In this document: positions 15,780 to 24,469 of the stretch, piece by piece
Position numbering within the stretch: position 1 is the first letter of the stretch
How the letters are laid out: every line of letters starts with the position of its first letter
DNA from: an uncultured Acidimicrobiales bacterium
Lineage (GTDB): Bacteria > Actinomycetota > Acidimicrobiia > Acidimicrobiales > SZUA-35
Assembly (NCBI GenBank): GCA_938002965.1
Contig: CALKZY010000013.1
Span: forward strand, 124,001 to 188,000
Direction of reading: 5' to 3'
DNA length: 64,000 nucleotides
Translations under genes and position numbers: made by a program
Notes under the pieces: generated by a model
Seen by the model: only the letters and a program-made list of their open reading frames with translations
Database searches by the model: none
What the model was told of the DNA's origin: nothing

Positions 15780-17414
15780 ATGACTCCGACCGGAGCGGCC
15801 ACGACCGTCGCCCACCAGGTAATCGAAGCTATACGGCTCAGCGGCATCGACACCCTCTACTGCCTCCCAGGCGTTCAGAACGATGACTTCTTCGATGCCC
15901 TAGTCGATGCACGCGACATCCGAACGGTGGTAGCCCGCCATGAGCAGGGCGCAGCCTACATGGCCATGGGTGCTGCCCAGGTCACCGGCAAACCATCGGC
16001 GTGCTGTGTGGTCCCTGGTCCCGGTCTGCTCAACGCATCAGGAGCATTGACCAGCGCCTACTGGGCCTACGCTCCGGTATTGGCGGTCGTCGGCCAGATC
16101 GCCACCTTCCAACAGGGCCGCGGTTTGGGTGTCCTCCATGAACTACCAGATCAAAGTGCGGTGTTGAAACAGGTCACCAAGACATCAGAGCTCATCAACG
16201 ACCCGTCGCGGGCCAACATTCAGATCCAGTCGATTCTCGACCAGCTGCACAGCGGTGTACCTCGCCCCGTCGGACTTGAAGTTCCAGTCAACGTCTGGGG
16301 TAAGCCGATCGACGGGCCAATCGAAGCCCCGACCGTGTCCACCCCGCACCCCGACTCCGTCGACGTTGAGGCAGCAGCAACCCTCATCGAGCAGGCCAAG
16401 AACCCTTTGATCGTTGTCGGGTCCGGGGCCTACGAGGCATCAGCCGAAGTCAAAGCGTTGGCCGAGCGGCTTCAGATTCCGGTCACCACCCGTCGGATGG
16501 GTCTCGGTGTTCTTCCCCACGATCACCCGCTGTGGCTGCCGCTGCCGGCCACCTACAAGATGTGGCCCGATGTCGACGTCGTCATCGGAATCGGATCTCG
16601 GGTCGAGTGGCCGCTCAATTTGTGGGGCACCGACGCCGGTCTTCAACTGGTCTCAATAAACATCGACCCCGAAGAAGTAAAGCGGCATCCGAACCTGCCA
16701 GGCGTCGGACTGTGCGGCGACGCCGCTGCGGTCTGCACCGAGTTGCTAGCGGCCATCGGCCCCGGAGAACGCCAATCGAAGGCGGCCGAAGTTGACCGTC
16801 AACGCCAAGCCTTCATGGAGGCAGCCGAGTATCTGGAGCCACAGAAGGAGTACACGGCAGCCATCAATGCCGAAACACCGGAAGACACCGTCATCGTGGA
16901 AGACGTCACTCAGATCGGTTTCGCCAGCCACCTTTTCCTGCACCGCAGCCAGCCTCGAACGTTTTTGAGCTCCGGGGCGGCCGGCACCCTAGGGGCGGGA
17001 ACAGCGGTCGCCATCGGAGCGGCCGATGCCACCGACCGACCAGTGGTCTGCATTACCGGCGACGGCGGCTTTCTGTTCACGGCAACCGAGTTGGCCACTG
17101 CGGTACAGCACGAAATTCCAGTCAACATCGTGCTGTTCAACGACGGAGCCTACGGCAACGTCAAGCGAATCCAGCAAACCCGATTCGGGCCGGATCGAAC
17201 TATCGCGTCGACGTTGCAGAACCCCGACTTCGCCAAGTTTGCCGACGCGTTCGGAGTTCGCTATTGGCACACCGACTCACCCGACGGCTTGGCATCGGCC
17301 CTGCCCGACGCCGTTGCCCACCAGGGTCCGACACTGATCGAAGTTGAGGTCGGCGAGATGCCAAACCCGTGGCCGCTCTTCGTGCCCGGCCCCAAGAGGG
17401 GACAGCGGGCTTAG
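15780..17414 (+). CDS. thiamine-pyrophosphate enzyme, acetolactate-synthase/benzoylformate-decarboxylase family
   Basis: 544 residues with all three domains. The N-terminal PYR domain has GVQNDDFFDAL and the cofactor-activating Glu in VARHEQGAAYM. The central domain contains NPLIVVGSGAYEA. The C-terminal PP domain has the TPP motif GDGGFLFT to NDGAYGN. It belongs to the broad acetolactate synthase-like group, but no small regulatory subunit or ilvC is nearby, so it is more likely a catabolic 2-oxo-acid carboligase or decarboxylase. It is third in the operon after a dienelactone-hydrolase-type protein and an SDR, 40 nt downstream. Confidence 0.85.
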   Translation: MTPTGAATTVAHQVIEAIRLSGIDTLYCLPGVQNDDFFDALVDARDIRTVVARHEQGAAYMAMGAAQVTGKPSACCVVPGPGLLNASGALTSAYWAYAPVLAVVGQIATFQQGRGLGVLHELPDQSAVLKQVTKTSELINDPSRANIQIQSILDQLHSGVPRPVGLEVPVNVWGKPIDGPIEAPTVSTPHPDSVDVEAAATLIEQAKNPLIVVGSGAYEASAEVKALAERLQIPVTTRRMGLGVLPHDHPLWLPLPATYKMWPDVDVVIGIGSRVEWPLNLWGTDAGLQLVSINIDPEEVKRHPNLPGVGLCGDAAAVCTELLAAIGPGERQSKAAEVDRQRQAFMEAAEYLEPQKEYTAAINAETPEDTVIVEDVTQIGFASHLFLHRSQPRTFLSSGAAGTLGAGTAVAIGAADATDRPVVCITGDGGFLFTATELATAVQHEIPVNIVLFNDGAYGNVKRIQQTRFGPDRTIASTLQNPDFAKFADAFGVRYWHTDSPDGLASALPDAVAHQGPTLIEVEVGEMPNPWPLFVPGPKRGQRA

Positions 17415-17429
17415 AAGTCCACCGATCGG

Positions 17430-19127
17430 CTAGGAGTCGGCCACCTCGTCCGTTGCCGCCTGGCCCGGTGCTGCTGGCGTTTCCACTGGTGGCTCAGGCA
17501 CATCAACAGGCGGACCAGACCCACGCGGAGTCTCAACAGGAGGTCCAGGCCTGTCGACGGGAGGCTCAGCTGGAACTACAAAGGCGGGAGGGGTAGCCGG
17601 CGGACCAGAATCAACCGGCGGACCACCAGAACCAGGACGATCACCCGGCGGAGTTACGGGAGACTCGCCCCCCGGAGGTTCCTGGCCTGAGCCTTCATCA
17701 GTATCGTCGTCGACCTCGACCTCATCGTCAACCTCGATCTCGTCATCGTCGCCGTCGTCGTCGTCGTCGTCGAGTTCTACCTCAGCGTCATCATCCACAT
17801 CAGGCGTTTCGGCCTCATCGTCCACTTCAGGCGGTGTTTCGACTCCATCGTTGTCAGCTTCAACATCGGCAGGCTCGTCAACGTCGTCTGCCACATCTTG
17901 GTCCGACGGAGGTGAGTTCTCGACATTGATGGCAACCGACTCGTCCACAACAACCGGCGGAGTATCCGACGCCAACAACTCCTCGGCCTCATCATCGGTC
18001 ACCAATTCCGACGTCACATAGGCGGCGGAGACCTCAGCAGCCTGCGGCGGTGCTGCTACCTGCTCAGTCGGCGACGATTCAGAAGACGACGGTGCAGAAG
18101 ACGACGGTGCAGAAGACGACGGTGCAGAAGACGACGGTGCAGAAGACGACGATTCAGAAGACGACGATTCAGAAGACGACGATTCAGAAGACGACGATTC
18201 AGAAGGAGCCTGTGTTGCCGCTGGCTGCGCTACGGGAGACAGGACGGCGGACGGCGATGGTGAGCTGGGCGAGATACCGGCACTGGATGTCGGAGACTCG
18301 TTCACCGGTGTATCCGACCGGCCCGTCCCCGTGGAGACAGGCGACTCGTCGCCGTTGGAGATGACGCTCTGGTCCAAGCTCCCGGCTGGAGAGGAGTCAG
18401 CCCGAGCTGGCTCCATAGCGTCTTGCGATGTCCCATCCTGAGATGCGGCGGCCGCGCTCGCACTGACATCGCTAACCGCGGCCGAGAACTCGGTCGTCTC
18501 GCTAGTGGGCGAATCGTCCATCGCCGCTAGTTCGAAGTTGAGGTCCGGCGGAGGGTCGACCTCGCCGGTTGGCTCCTCAGCGGAAGACCTAGACGAAACG
18601 TCCGGCGTGACTTCGGTGGATCCTTGACCGTCGACATCGGGAGTTTCTTGTTCGACGGTGTCTTCGGCGTCGGACTGTGGGTTGGCCGCCAGGTCCGCCT
18701 CCTCAGGCCCTCGACCATCGTTACCTCCGGCGGCGCTTGCCACTCCGGGGGCGACAAACTGAACCAATGGGCGCAGGTACTCGTCAGCCTCGGACCAGAT
18801 GACTTGACCGAATCCGAACGCAGCCAGTCCGGCATAGGCGACGACGGCCAGTTTGCCGAGATTCATGGCGAACGTGACATACATTCTGCGACGGCCGTCG
18901 TCGTCCACGAACACCTGGGTGACCGGCTCCGAAACGTCGCTGATGACTTCGACCCCTTGGCGGCGCTCCAATCCGTCCAACTTGAACGGAAGCGTTCGTG
19001 TGGGATGATCCGGCGTGTCTTCGCCAATGGTGGATGTGAAGCCTTCGGCCGCTACATCGTCAGCGGTCAACGGATTCGGGGCCTCTAGCTCAGGTCCGTG
19101 GTCAGGGGTGGTGTGCATTGCAGTCAT
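17430..19127 (-). CDS. Ser/Asp/Pro-rich single-span membrane protein
   Basis: 565 residues from ATG 19127, which has GGAG 8-9 nt upstream; the longer frame to 19145 begins with TTG. Residues about 1-75 are cytoplasmic and acidic, about 78-100 form one membrane helix (MNLGKLAVVAYAGLAAFGFG), and the rest is a long outward low-complexity stalk. The stalk has Ser-rich repeats (SSSES then SSSAP units), a run of Asp/Glu-Val repeats and a Pro-rich end with GPPVDxG and PPVETP repeats. This architecture fits a surface stalk or exopolysaccharide-interacting protein. It is downstream of, and 54 bp from, the deacetylase-glycosyltransferase gene, so they are likely co-transcribed. Confidence 0.72.
   Translation of the reverse strand: MTAMHTTPDHGPELEAPNPLTADDVAAEGFTSTIGEDTPDHPTRTLPFKLDGLERRQGVEVISDVSEPVTQVFVDDDGRRRMYVTFAMNLGKLAVVAYAGLAAFGFGQVIWSEADEYLRPLVQFVAPGVASAAGGNDGRGPEEADLAANPQSDAEDTVEQETPDVDGQGSTEVTPDVSSRSSAEEPTGEVDPPPDLNFELAAMDDSPTSETTEFSAAVSDVSASAAAASQDGTSQDAMEPARADSSPAGSLDQSVISNGDESPVSTGTGRSDTPVNESPTSSAGISPSSPSPSAVLSPVAQPAATQAPSESSSSESSSSESSSSESSSSAPSSSAPSSSAPSSSAPSSSESSPTEQVAAPPQAAEVSAAYVTSELVTDDEAEELLASDTPPVVVDESVAINVENSPPSDQDVADDVDEPADVEADNDGVETPPEVDDEAETPDVDDDAEVELDDDDDDGDDDEIEVDDEVEVDDDTDEGSGQEPPGGESPVTPPGDRPGSGGPPVDSGPPATPPAFVVPAEPPVDRPGPPVETPRGSGPPVDVPEPPVETPAAPGQAATDEVADS
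18081..18200. repeat. 15-bp microsatellite, eight units
   Basis: Four units of AGAAGACGACGGTGC are followed directly by four of AGAAGACGACGATTC. On the minus strand they encode SSSES repeats then SSSAP repeats in the stalk of the Ser-rich membrane protein. The units are identical within each group, pointing to recent in-frame expansion and probably to length variation between strains. Confidence 0.9.
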
Positions 19128-19181
19128 GGTGGTGGTCTCCAGCAAGCGACATGTGTGCGTCAGCCTGCAGACAGAAGGGTG

Positions 19182-21368
19182 TCAGTCGTTAGACGTGCCG
19201 ACCAGCTGTCGGGTCGCGGGTTTCGAGATGTTGGCGGACTCAACGTTGAGCCCCACCCGTTTGGGTTTGTTCCACTTCTCGCGACGACCGGTCAGGGCCG
19301 ACGAAATTGCGGTCACGGTCACCATCAGGGTGAAGTAGCGAAAGAACAGCAGCTGAATTGGCGCGTGCAACAGCACTCCAAGGCGTTCACGCTCAAGCCG
19401 GACAGCAACACCGGTGGTGATTAGATGCATCACGATCGTCAGCCCAACAGCCCAAACCAGCGGACCAACCTGGCCCGTGATGACGGCCAGAATGGCAAAG
19501 ACGTCGGTCAGAGGTGTAAGCGGGAGAAGGACGAGATCCAACAGGGTGATGGCCAGAACCTTGCGCCGGTAGCCATTGCCGTCGGTGGACTCCGCCGATG
19601 CGAACCGGTGTCGCCACATCACCTGGAAGACGCCATAGGTCCAGCGAATTCGTTGCTTCCAGAACGTCAGGAGGTCGATGGGTGCTTCGGTCAAGGCGAC
19701 CGCCTGGGGGACGTAGGCCAAGCGCCAGCCCGCCGAACCCAGGGCCACGGTCAGGTCGGTGTCCTCGGCCATGGTCTCCTCAGGCACGCCTCCCACCTCG
19801 TCGAGGGCGGACTTGCGGAAGGCGGCCACCGCCCCGGGCATACAGGAGATGGCATTGATCCCCTCTTGGGCCTGACGCAGCAGTGTGCAGCCGACGATGT
19901 ACTCGACGTTCTGAACCTTAGTGAGCAGGTTGGTTGCCCAGTTCCCCACCTTCGGGTAACCGGCTACAGCACCGACATCTGAATCAGCGAACGGCCGGAC
20001 CAGGTCGGCAACCGTGGTCGGTTCAAACACGGTGTCGCCGTCGACCAGAACGCAGAAGTCGTGAGAGGCAGCGTTGATTCCGGCATTGAGAGCCGAGGCT
20101 TTGCCCCCGTTTGGTTTGGATAGGACCCGAACCTGTCGGACCCCGAGGGCCTCTTCGATTGTGTTGTCCGACGATCCGTCGTCCACCACCATGATCTCAA
20201 GTGGGCCGTCGTAGTTCTGGAGGAGAAACGAATCTAGGGCGTCGGCAATTCCGACTTCTTCGTTGTAGGCCGGAACGATGACGGTGACACCCGGCGCGAA
20301 ATCCTCGGCCGCTGGGCGACGTCGCCGGGCTTGCATCCAGGCCAAAGCGATAAGTCCGACCGAGCGCAGCAGGAACAGCGGCGCCACAATCCAGGTAAGC
20401 AAACGCAACCAGTCACGAAGATTGACGAACAAGCTAGCGCTTTGAGCGACGAAGAAGTTGAGCAGTCGCTCACCGACAGCGACCGTCGCTGTGCCCTCGA
20501 TGCCACCGTATTCGGACGCCACGACGAACTCGTAGCCGGCTTGTTTCAGCTCGGGGATCAGCAGGTCTATCGCTTCTGCTGTTTGCAGCGGTCTCGGCCC
20601 GGCACCGTCGTGCAAGGTGATGATTGCGCTGGCGCCGTCCTCCGGTATCGACTGGCGGGCAATCTCGGCAGCGGAAAGACCGTCGAAGTCGCGGGGCATG
20701 ACCTCGCTGAAAATCATGGTCAGATCGCCCTGTTCCTGAGCCACGCGGGCGGCCCACAGCTCACGCTCGGATTGGAAGGTGATCTGGCCGCTGTAAGGCG
20801 GTCGGGCGATGACCGGCTTCACACCGGTAAAGCCGACCACAACACGCTGATTCAACTCGTATTGGCGAAGCACCTCACTGGCGGTCAAGTCACCCATGCG
20901 AGAGTGGTTGTAGGAGTGGAGGCCGATTTCGTGGCCCTCGTCAACGATTCGCCGGACAATGTCGCGCTCAACCGTTACGTGCCGACCGGTGATGAAGAAT
21001 GTGGCTCGGACATCGTGTTTCGACAAAACGTCGAGCACGTCTGGGGTTTCTTCGGGATCAGGGCCATCGTCGAAGGTCAGGGCGATCACTGGCGCTCCTG
21101 GACGCCCATCGACCCATTCCACTGGCGGTATGGCCCCGGGGAGGCGCACCGTATCTCGATCCTCGGTGGGCGCTCCAGCGTCTGAGCGGCCAACAATAAG
21201 CTGATCACCGAGCGTCAGCAACGCCGAAAACCCGAGCATTCCTAATGCCGTCAAGACGACCAGTACAGTCAACGCCCGGTTGAGTTGGCGTCCGACTACG
21301 TCTGGTTCTTTTGCACGAGGGCGCGGCAGATTTGCCGTATCGACATTACTCGGTTGTGTCGTCGCCAT
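19182..21368 (-). CDS. bifunctional polysaccharide deacetylase-glycosyltransferase 2 membrane protein
   Basis: 728 residues in three parts. An N-terminal membrane helix (residues 31-56) is followed by a NodB deacetylase domain (about 90-290) with VIALTFDDGPDPEET and the zinc motif HSYNHSRMG. After another membrane helix comes a processive GT2 domain (about 350-580) with VIVPAYNEE, VVDDGSSD, LVDGDTVF, ETMAEDTDLT and QRIRWTYG. Two or more C-terminal helices complete it. It probably makes and partly deacetylates a beta-linked amino-sugar polymer (hyaluronan/PNAG/chitin-type) while exporting it. A GGAGG site precedes the ATG. The stalk protein gene follows. Confidence 0.9.
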   Translation of the reverse strand: MATTQPSNVDTANLPRPRAKEPDVVGRQLNRALTVLVVLTALGMLGFSALLTLGDQLIVGRSDAGAPTEDRDTVRLPGAIPPVEWVDGRPGAPVIALTFDDGPDPEETPDVLDVLSKHDVRATFFITGRHVTVERDIVRRIVDEGHEIGLHSYNHSRMGDLTASEVLRQYELNQRVVVGFTGVKPVIARPPYSGQITFQSERELWAARVAQEQGDLTMIFSEVMPRDFDGLSAAEIARQSIPEDGASAIITLHDGAGPRPLQTAEAIDLLIPELKQAGYEFVVASEYGGIEGTATVAVGERLLNFFVAQSASLFVNLRDWLRLLTWIVAPLFLLRSVGLIALAWMQARRRRPAAEDFAPGVTVIVPAYNEEVGIADALDSFLLQNYDGPLEIMVVDDGSSDNTIEEALGVRQVRVLSKPNGGKASALNAGINAASHDFCVLVDGDTVFEPTTVADLVRPFADSDVGAVAGYPKVGNWATNLLTKVQNVEYIVGCTLLRQAQEGINAISCMPGAVAAFRKSALDEVGGVPEETMAEDTDLTVALGSAGWRLAYVPQAVALTEAPIDLLTFWKQRIRWTYGVFQVMWRHRFASAESTDGNGYRRKVLAITLLDLVLLPLTPLTDVFAILAVITGQVGPLVWAVGLTIVMHLITTGVAVRLERERLGVLLHAPIQLLFFRYFTLMVTVTAISSALTGRREKWNKPKRVGLNVESANISKPATRQLVGTSND

Positions 21369-21393
21369 TTCGCCCGCTTTCCTCCGTCGCCCA

Positions 21394-21419
21394 CCCGGCC
21401 TTGCACTGCCGGGCTTTTT
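21394..21419 (+). terminator. intrinsic-terminator-like hairpin in the leader of the glycosyltransferase gene
   Basis: CCCGGC-cttgcact-GCCGGG followed by CTTTTT has the shape of a Rho-independent terminator on the plus strand, although no plus-strand gene ends here. It could stop antisense transcription coming out of the minus-strand gene. In the minus-strand transcript the same hairpin lies 26 nt before the ATG and could affect translation. No known riboswitch pattern was recognised. Confidence 0.45.
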
Positions 21420-21442
21420 GAGGATCGCATAATCAGCCTACG

Positions 21443-21457
21443 GCTAACGTCGTTAGC
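21443..21457. promoter_or_regulatory. 15-bp palindrome in a divergent promoter region
   Basis: GCTAACG-T-CGTTAGC is a perfect 7+7 inverted repeat with a 1-bp centre. It lies 75 bp upstream of the glycosyltransferase ATG (minus) and 96 bp upstream of the luciferase-like ATG (plus). The size and shape match a TetR-type operator. The regulator is not adjacent. Confidence 0.5.
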
Positions 21458-21552
21458 AGGCAATGCCCATCAGGTGTGAAACAGGTCATGCGGACTAGAT
21501 CGGCTGGCCCGGCGACTGCATCATTTCTGCCGCCAAGCAGCGACCCTCTACC

Positions 21553-22593
21553 ATGCAGATCGTGAAGTTCTGTCTGCAGCTCTCGGCTGACTACGCCGAC
21601 ACGTCATACGGGGCCGACCGGGTATATGGCGACATGATCGAACAAGCGGTGTTGGCCGATCGGCTGGGCTTTGAATCGGTTGCCGTCACCGAGCACCACC
21701 TCGTCAACTGCCTGATGAACCCGGCGCCCCTCCAATTTGCGGTCAAGGTCGCAGCCCTAACCAAAACAGTCAAAATCATGACCGCCGTTGTTGTCCTGCC
21801 GTTGCACGACATGCGCATTCTGGCCGGCGAAGTCGTCGTGGCCGACACCCTCACCGACGGCCGCCTATTGCTCGGGGTAGGCCGAGGTGCCTTCGCCTAC
21901 GAGATGGAACGCATGGGAGTCCCCATGGACGAAACCAGAGACCGATTCGACGAGTCGCTAAACGTTCTGTTGGCTTTGCTCCATGAAGAAGAGGTCTCCT
22001 GGAACGGCACCTACTACTCCTTTGAACCTCTGACCGTAATGCCTCGACCGGTACGGCCCGGAGGCCCGCCGATCATGCTGGCGGTGCTCAACCCCGAAGG
22101 CATCAAGGCCTGCACCAAGCGGGGATTCCACATTCAGACCACACCGCTCGCCGGTGACGACGATCTGTTCAAACGCCAAGTGGACGCTTTCACGTCAACC
22201 CGCGATGAGCTGGGACCGGCCGGGTCCGATCTGACACTGTCGTTGTCACGGGTGGCCTTTGTAGTCACGTCCGACCAACACAAGCGGGCCGTTCAGCAAC
22301 AGGCCCACCACTACTACGGTCGATTCGACAACATTTTCACTGGCCCCGGCCTGGTCGACCATGGGGCGGTCGAACCGCTCCTCCATCACCAGAGTGTTGA
22401 AGAGCTGGCTGACAGCCTGGTTATCGGTTCGGCTGAAGAAGTGGTGGAACAGCTGGCCGTTTACGATCAAGCCGGTGTGGACCGCATGATCCTCAACATC
22501 AACTTCGGGGTCGACCAATCACAAACGGTGGAGTCGATTCACGCTCTAGCCGAAGGCGTGCTGCCCCATTTCAATCGAGGAGAGCAGACATGA
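21553..22593 (+). CDS. luciferase-like flavin/F420-dependent monooxygenase
   Basis: 346-residue LLM-family protein with ESVAVTEHHLVNCLMNPAPL, LTDGRLLLGVGRGAFAYEM and the C-terminal VIGSAEEVVEQLAVYDQAGV. It is first in an apparent operon with an alpha/beta hydrolase (ATGA overlap) and a TauD-like gene. It is the paralogue by position of the gene at 2286. Substrate unknown. Confidence 0.88.
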   Translation: MQIVKFCLQLSADYADTSYGADRVYGDMIEQAVLADRLGFESVAVTEHHLVNCLMNPAPLQFAVKVAALTKTVKIMTAVVVLPLHDMRILAGEVVVADTLTDGRLLLGVGRGAFAYEMERMGVPMDETRDRFDESLNVLLALLHEEEVSWNGTYYSFEPLTVMPRPVRPGGPPIMLAVLNPEGIKACTKRGFHIQTTPLAGDDDLFKRQVDAFTSTRDELGPAGSDLTLSLSRVAFVVTSDQHKRAVQQQAHHYYGRFDNIFTGPGLVDHGAVEPLLHHQSVEELADSLVIGSAEEVVEQLAVYDQAGVDRMILNINFGVDQSQTVESIHALAEGVLPHFNRGEQT

Positions 22594-23393
22594 CACCGTC
22601 CAATCCAATCGACTGCGTCCACTACGTGAACGGAGATCCAGCCAAAGACCTGACCCAAGACAAGCCGGTGCTCTTTCTCATTCACGGCATCGGCTCCTGG
22701 CACCACACGTGGGACTCGCTACTCCCCCGGCTCACCCAATCATTCACCGTTGTCACCTACGACCTTCGAGGTCACGGTGCATCCCCGGTGCCAATCGAGC
22801 CGTTCGGTCTGGACGATCTGGTTGACGACCTGGACTACCTGAGGGCCAAGCTCGGGATCGAACAGGCTCACTTCGCCGGTCATTCGTTGGGCGGAATGAT
22901 CGGCCCGGCCTACGCCCGCCGATACCCCGACCGGGTGTTGTCGCTGGGCCTGTTGTCGACCGCCGCCTTCCGTACCAACGACGACACTGCCAAGGTTCGA
23001 GGCGTAGTGGCGACCATGGAAGAACAGGGCATCGACAAGGTTCTGCCGACCCTAACCAACCGTTGGTTCACCGATCCGTTCGCCGAGGCCAACCCCGATG
23101 TCATCGAAGCGCGCTTAAAGCGGGCCATGGCCACCCCGGCCGACATCTTCCTTCAGGTATTTCACATCTACGCCAACACCGAGATGTCGCCCTACCTGGC
23201 AGATCTGGACATGCCCGCCCTGGTCTTGACCGGCGAAAACGACGGTGGGTGCAACCCGCGGCTCAACCATCAAATCGCCGATGCGCTACCGAACTCGACG
23301 TTGGTGATCCTCCCCGGCTACAAACACTCGATCCTGCTGGAGGCCGGGCCCGTGGTAGCCGAAGAGTTGTCGACATTCATCGAGAGTCTGTGA
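22590..23393 (+). CDS. alpha/beta hydrolase
   Basis: 267 residues. Motifs are FLIHGIGSWHHTWDS, YDLRGHGAS, nucleophile elbow GHSLGGM (Ser at about residue 98), LTGENDGGCNP (acid region) and a catalytic His in PGYKHSILLE. Its ATG overlaps the stop of the luciferase-like gene as ATGA. It resembles enol-lactonases and related C-C or ester hydrolases. It should act on the product of the coupled oxygenase (inference). Confidence 0.88.
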   Translation: MTPSNPIDCVHYVNGDPAKDLTQDKPVLFLIHGIGSWHHTWDSLLPRLTQSFTVVTYDLRGHGASPVPIEPFGLDDLVDDLDYLRAKLGIEQAHFAGHSLGGMIGPAYARRYPDRVLSLGLLSTAAFRTNDDTAKVRGVVATMEEQGIDKVLPTLTNRWFTDPFAEANPDVIEARLKRAMATPADIFLQVFHIYANTEMSPYLADLDMPALVLTGENDGGCNPRLNHQIADALPNSTLVILPGYKHSILLEAGPVVAEELSTFIESL

Positions 23394-23400
23394 GCAGCCA

Positions 23401-24442
23401 ATGACACCAACGTTCAACCCGGACCCAGTCGATCCAGCCACACAATGGCGCAGCTCCACCACCGAGCTGGAAGCCTTTACTCGGCACGTACCAAGCAATC
23501 ACTTCGACCAGCTGATCTCGGCGGCGCGCCAATGCCTTGCAGACGGTCGCTCGCCTGAGTCGCTGTCAGCGACCGATCTGCCATTGGGGGACTTGAGCGA
23601 CGGAGTGCAAGACCTAAGGCAACAACTTATAATGGGCCCTGGATTCGCCCTGGTTGAAGGTTTCCCCGTGCACGACCTCGACCAAACCGAAATCCAGATG
23701 ATGTTCTGGGCCATTGGTCTGCACCTCGGATCACCGGTATCGCAGTCAGTCATGGGCGAACGCCTCGGTCACGTCACCGACGTCACGGCAACCGACCCCA
23801 ACGCTCGGGCCTACCGGAACAAGAGCGAGCTGACACCTCACACCGACCCGGGCCGACCTACTCACCTTCTTGTGCATTCACCCGGCAGCTCGCGGTGGCA
23901 TCAGCCGATTCGTGAGCTCTATGGCCATTCACGAGGAGATCAGGCAACGTCGGCCCGATCTGCTGGAACGCCTTTACCGCGGCTACCACTATCACCGCGG
24001 AGGCGAGAACCGGCCAGGGTCACCAGCCATCACACCCCATCGAGTACCGGTTTTCAGCCAACACCGCGGCCTCACCAGCTGCAGGTACGTTCGCTACTAC
24101 ATCGAGGTGGCCGCCGCCGAAGACAACTCGATTGTGCTCGACGAAACCGACCGGGAAGCCTTCGACCTGTTGGAGGAGTTGGCCGCCGATCCCGACCTGC
24201 ACTTCGAGTTCGTACTGAGGTCAGGTCAGGCAGTGTTCGCCAACAACTTCACCGTCATGCACGCCCGCTCCGGGTTCGAGAACGACCCTAAACTTCCACC
24301 TCGGTTGTTGTTGCGGCTCTGGCTTTCGACCGATCCACGACGTCCCGTCACGCCCAACATCGCCCACTTCGAGGGTGAACCAGGCATTCCCCCGGTTGAA
24401 GGCCGCACGCCGTCGTACTCGTCGGACGTTGCTATCCAGTAG
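23401..24442 (+). pseudogene. TauD/TfdA-like Fe(II)/2-oxoglutarate dioxygenase, +1 frameshift
   Basis: The first frame (23401 to about 23850) encodes the N-terminal half up to the iron-binding KSELTPHTDPG (His and Asp ligands). The second half continues in the next frame from about 23855 (DLLTFLCIHPAARGGISRF) to the stop at 24442, including the distal His segment FANNFTVMHARSGFEND and LLLRLWLSTD. Removing one base from GACCCGGGCCGAC (about 23845-23857) restores a single reading frame of about 346 residues. The original frame runs on out of register to 24291. It is either a real pseudogene or a one-base sequencing or assembly error. It is third in the operon behind the luciferase-like and hydrolase genes, 7 nt after the latter. 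Confidence 0.85.
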
Positions 24443-24469
24443 CCAGCGTGGAATGGCTGGATCCCGGTG

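Noticed and set aside
18081-18200. Regular 15-bp repeat array, checked as a CRISPR-like array
   Set aside because: Units are directly adjacent with no spacers and encode in-frame Ser-rich repeats.
23870-24442. A separate small gene starting at TTG 23870
   Set aside because: It begins in the middle of the dioxygenase core and continues exactly where the first frame stops resembling the family. A frameshift explains both halves.
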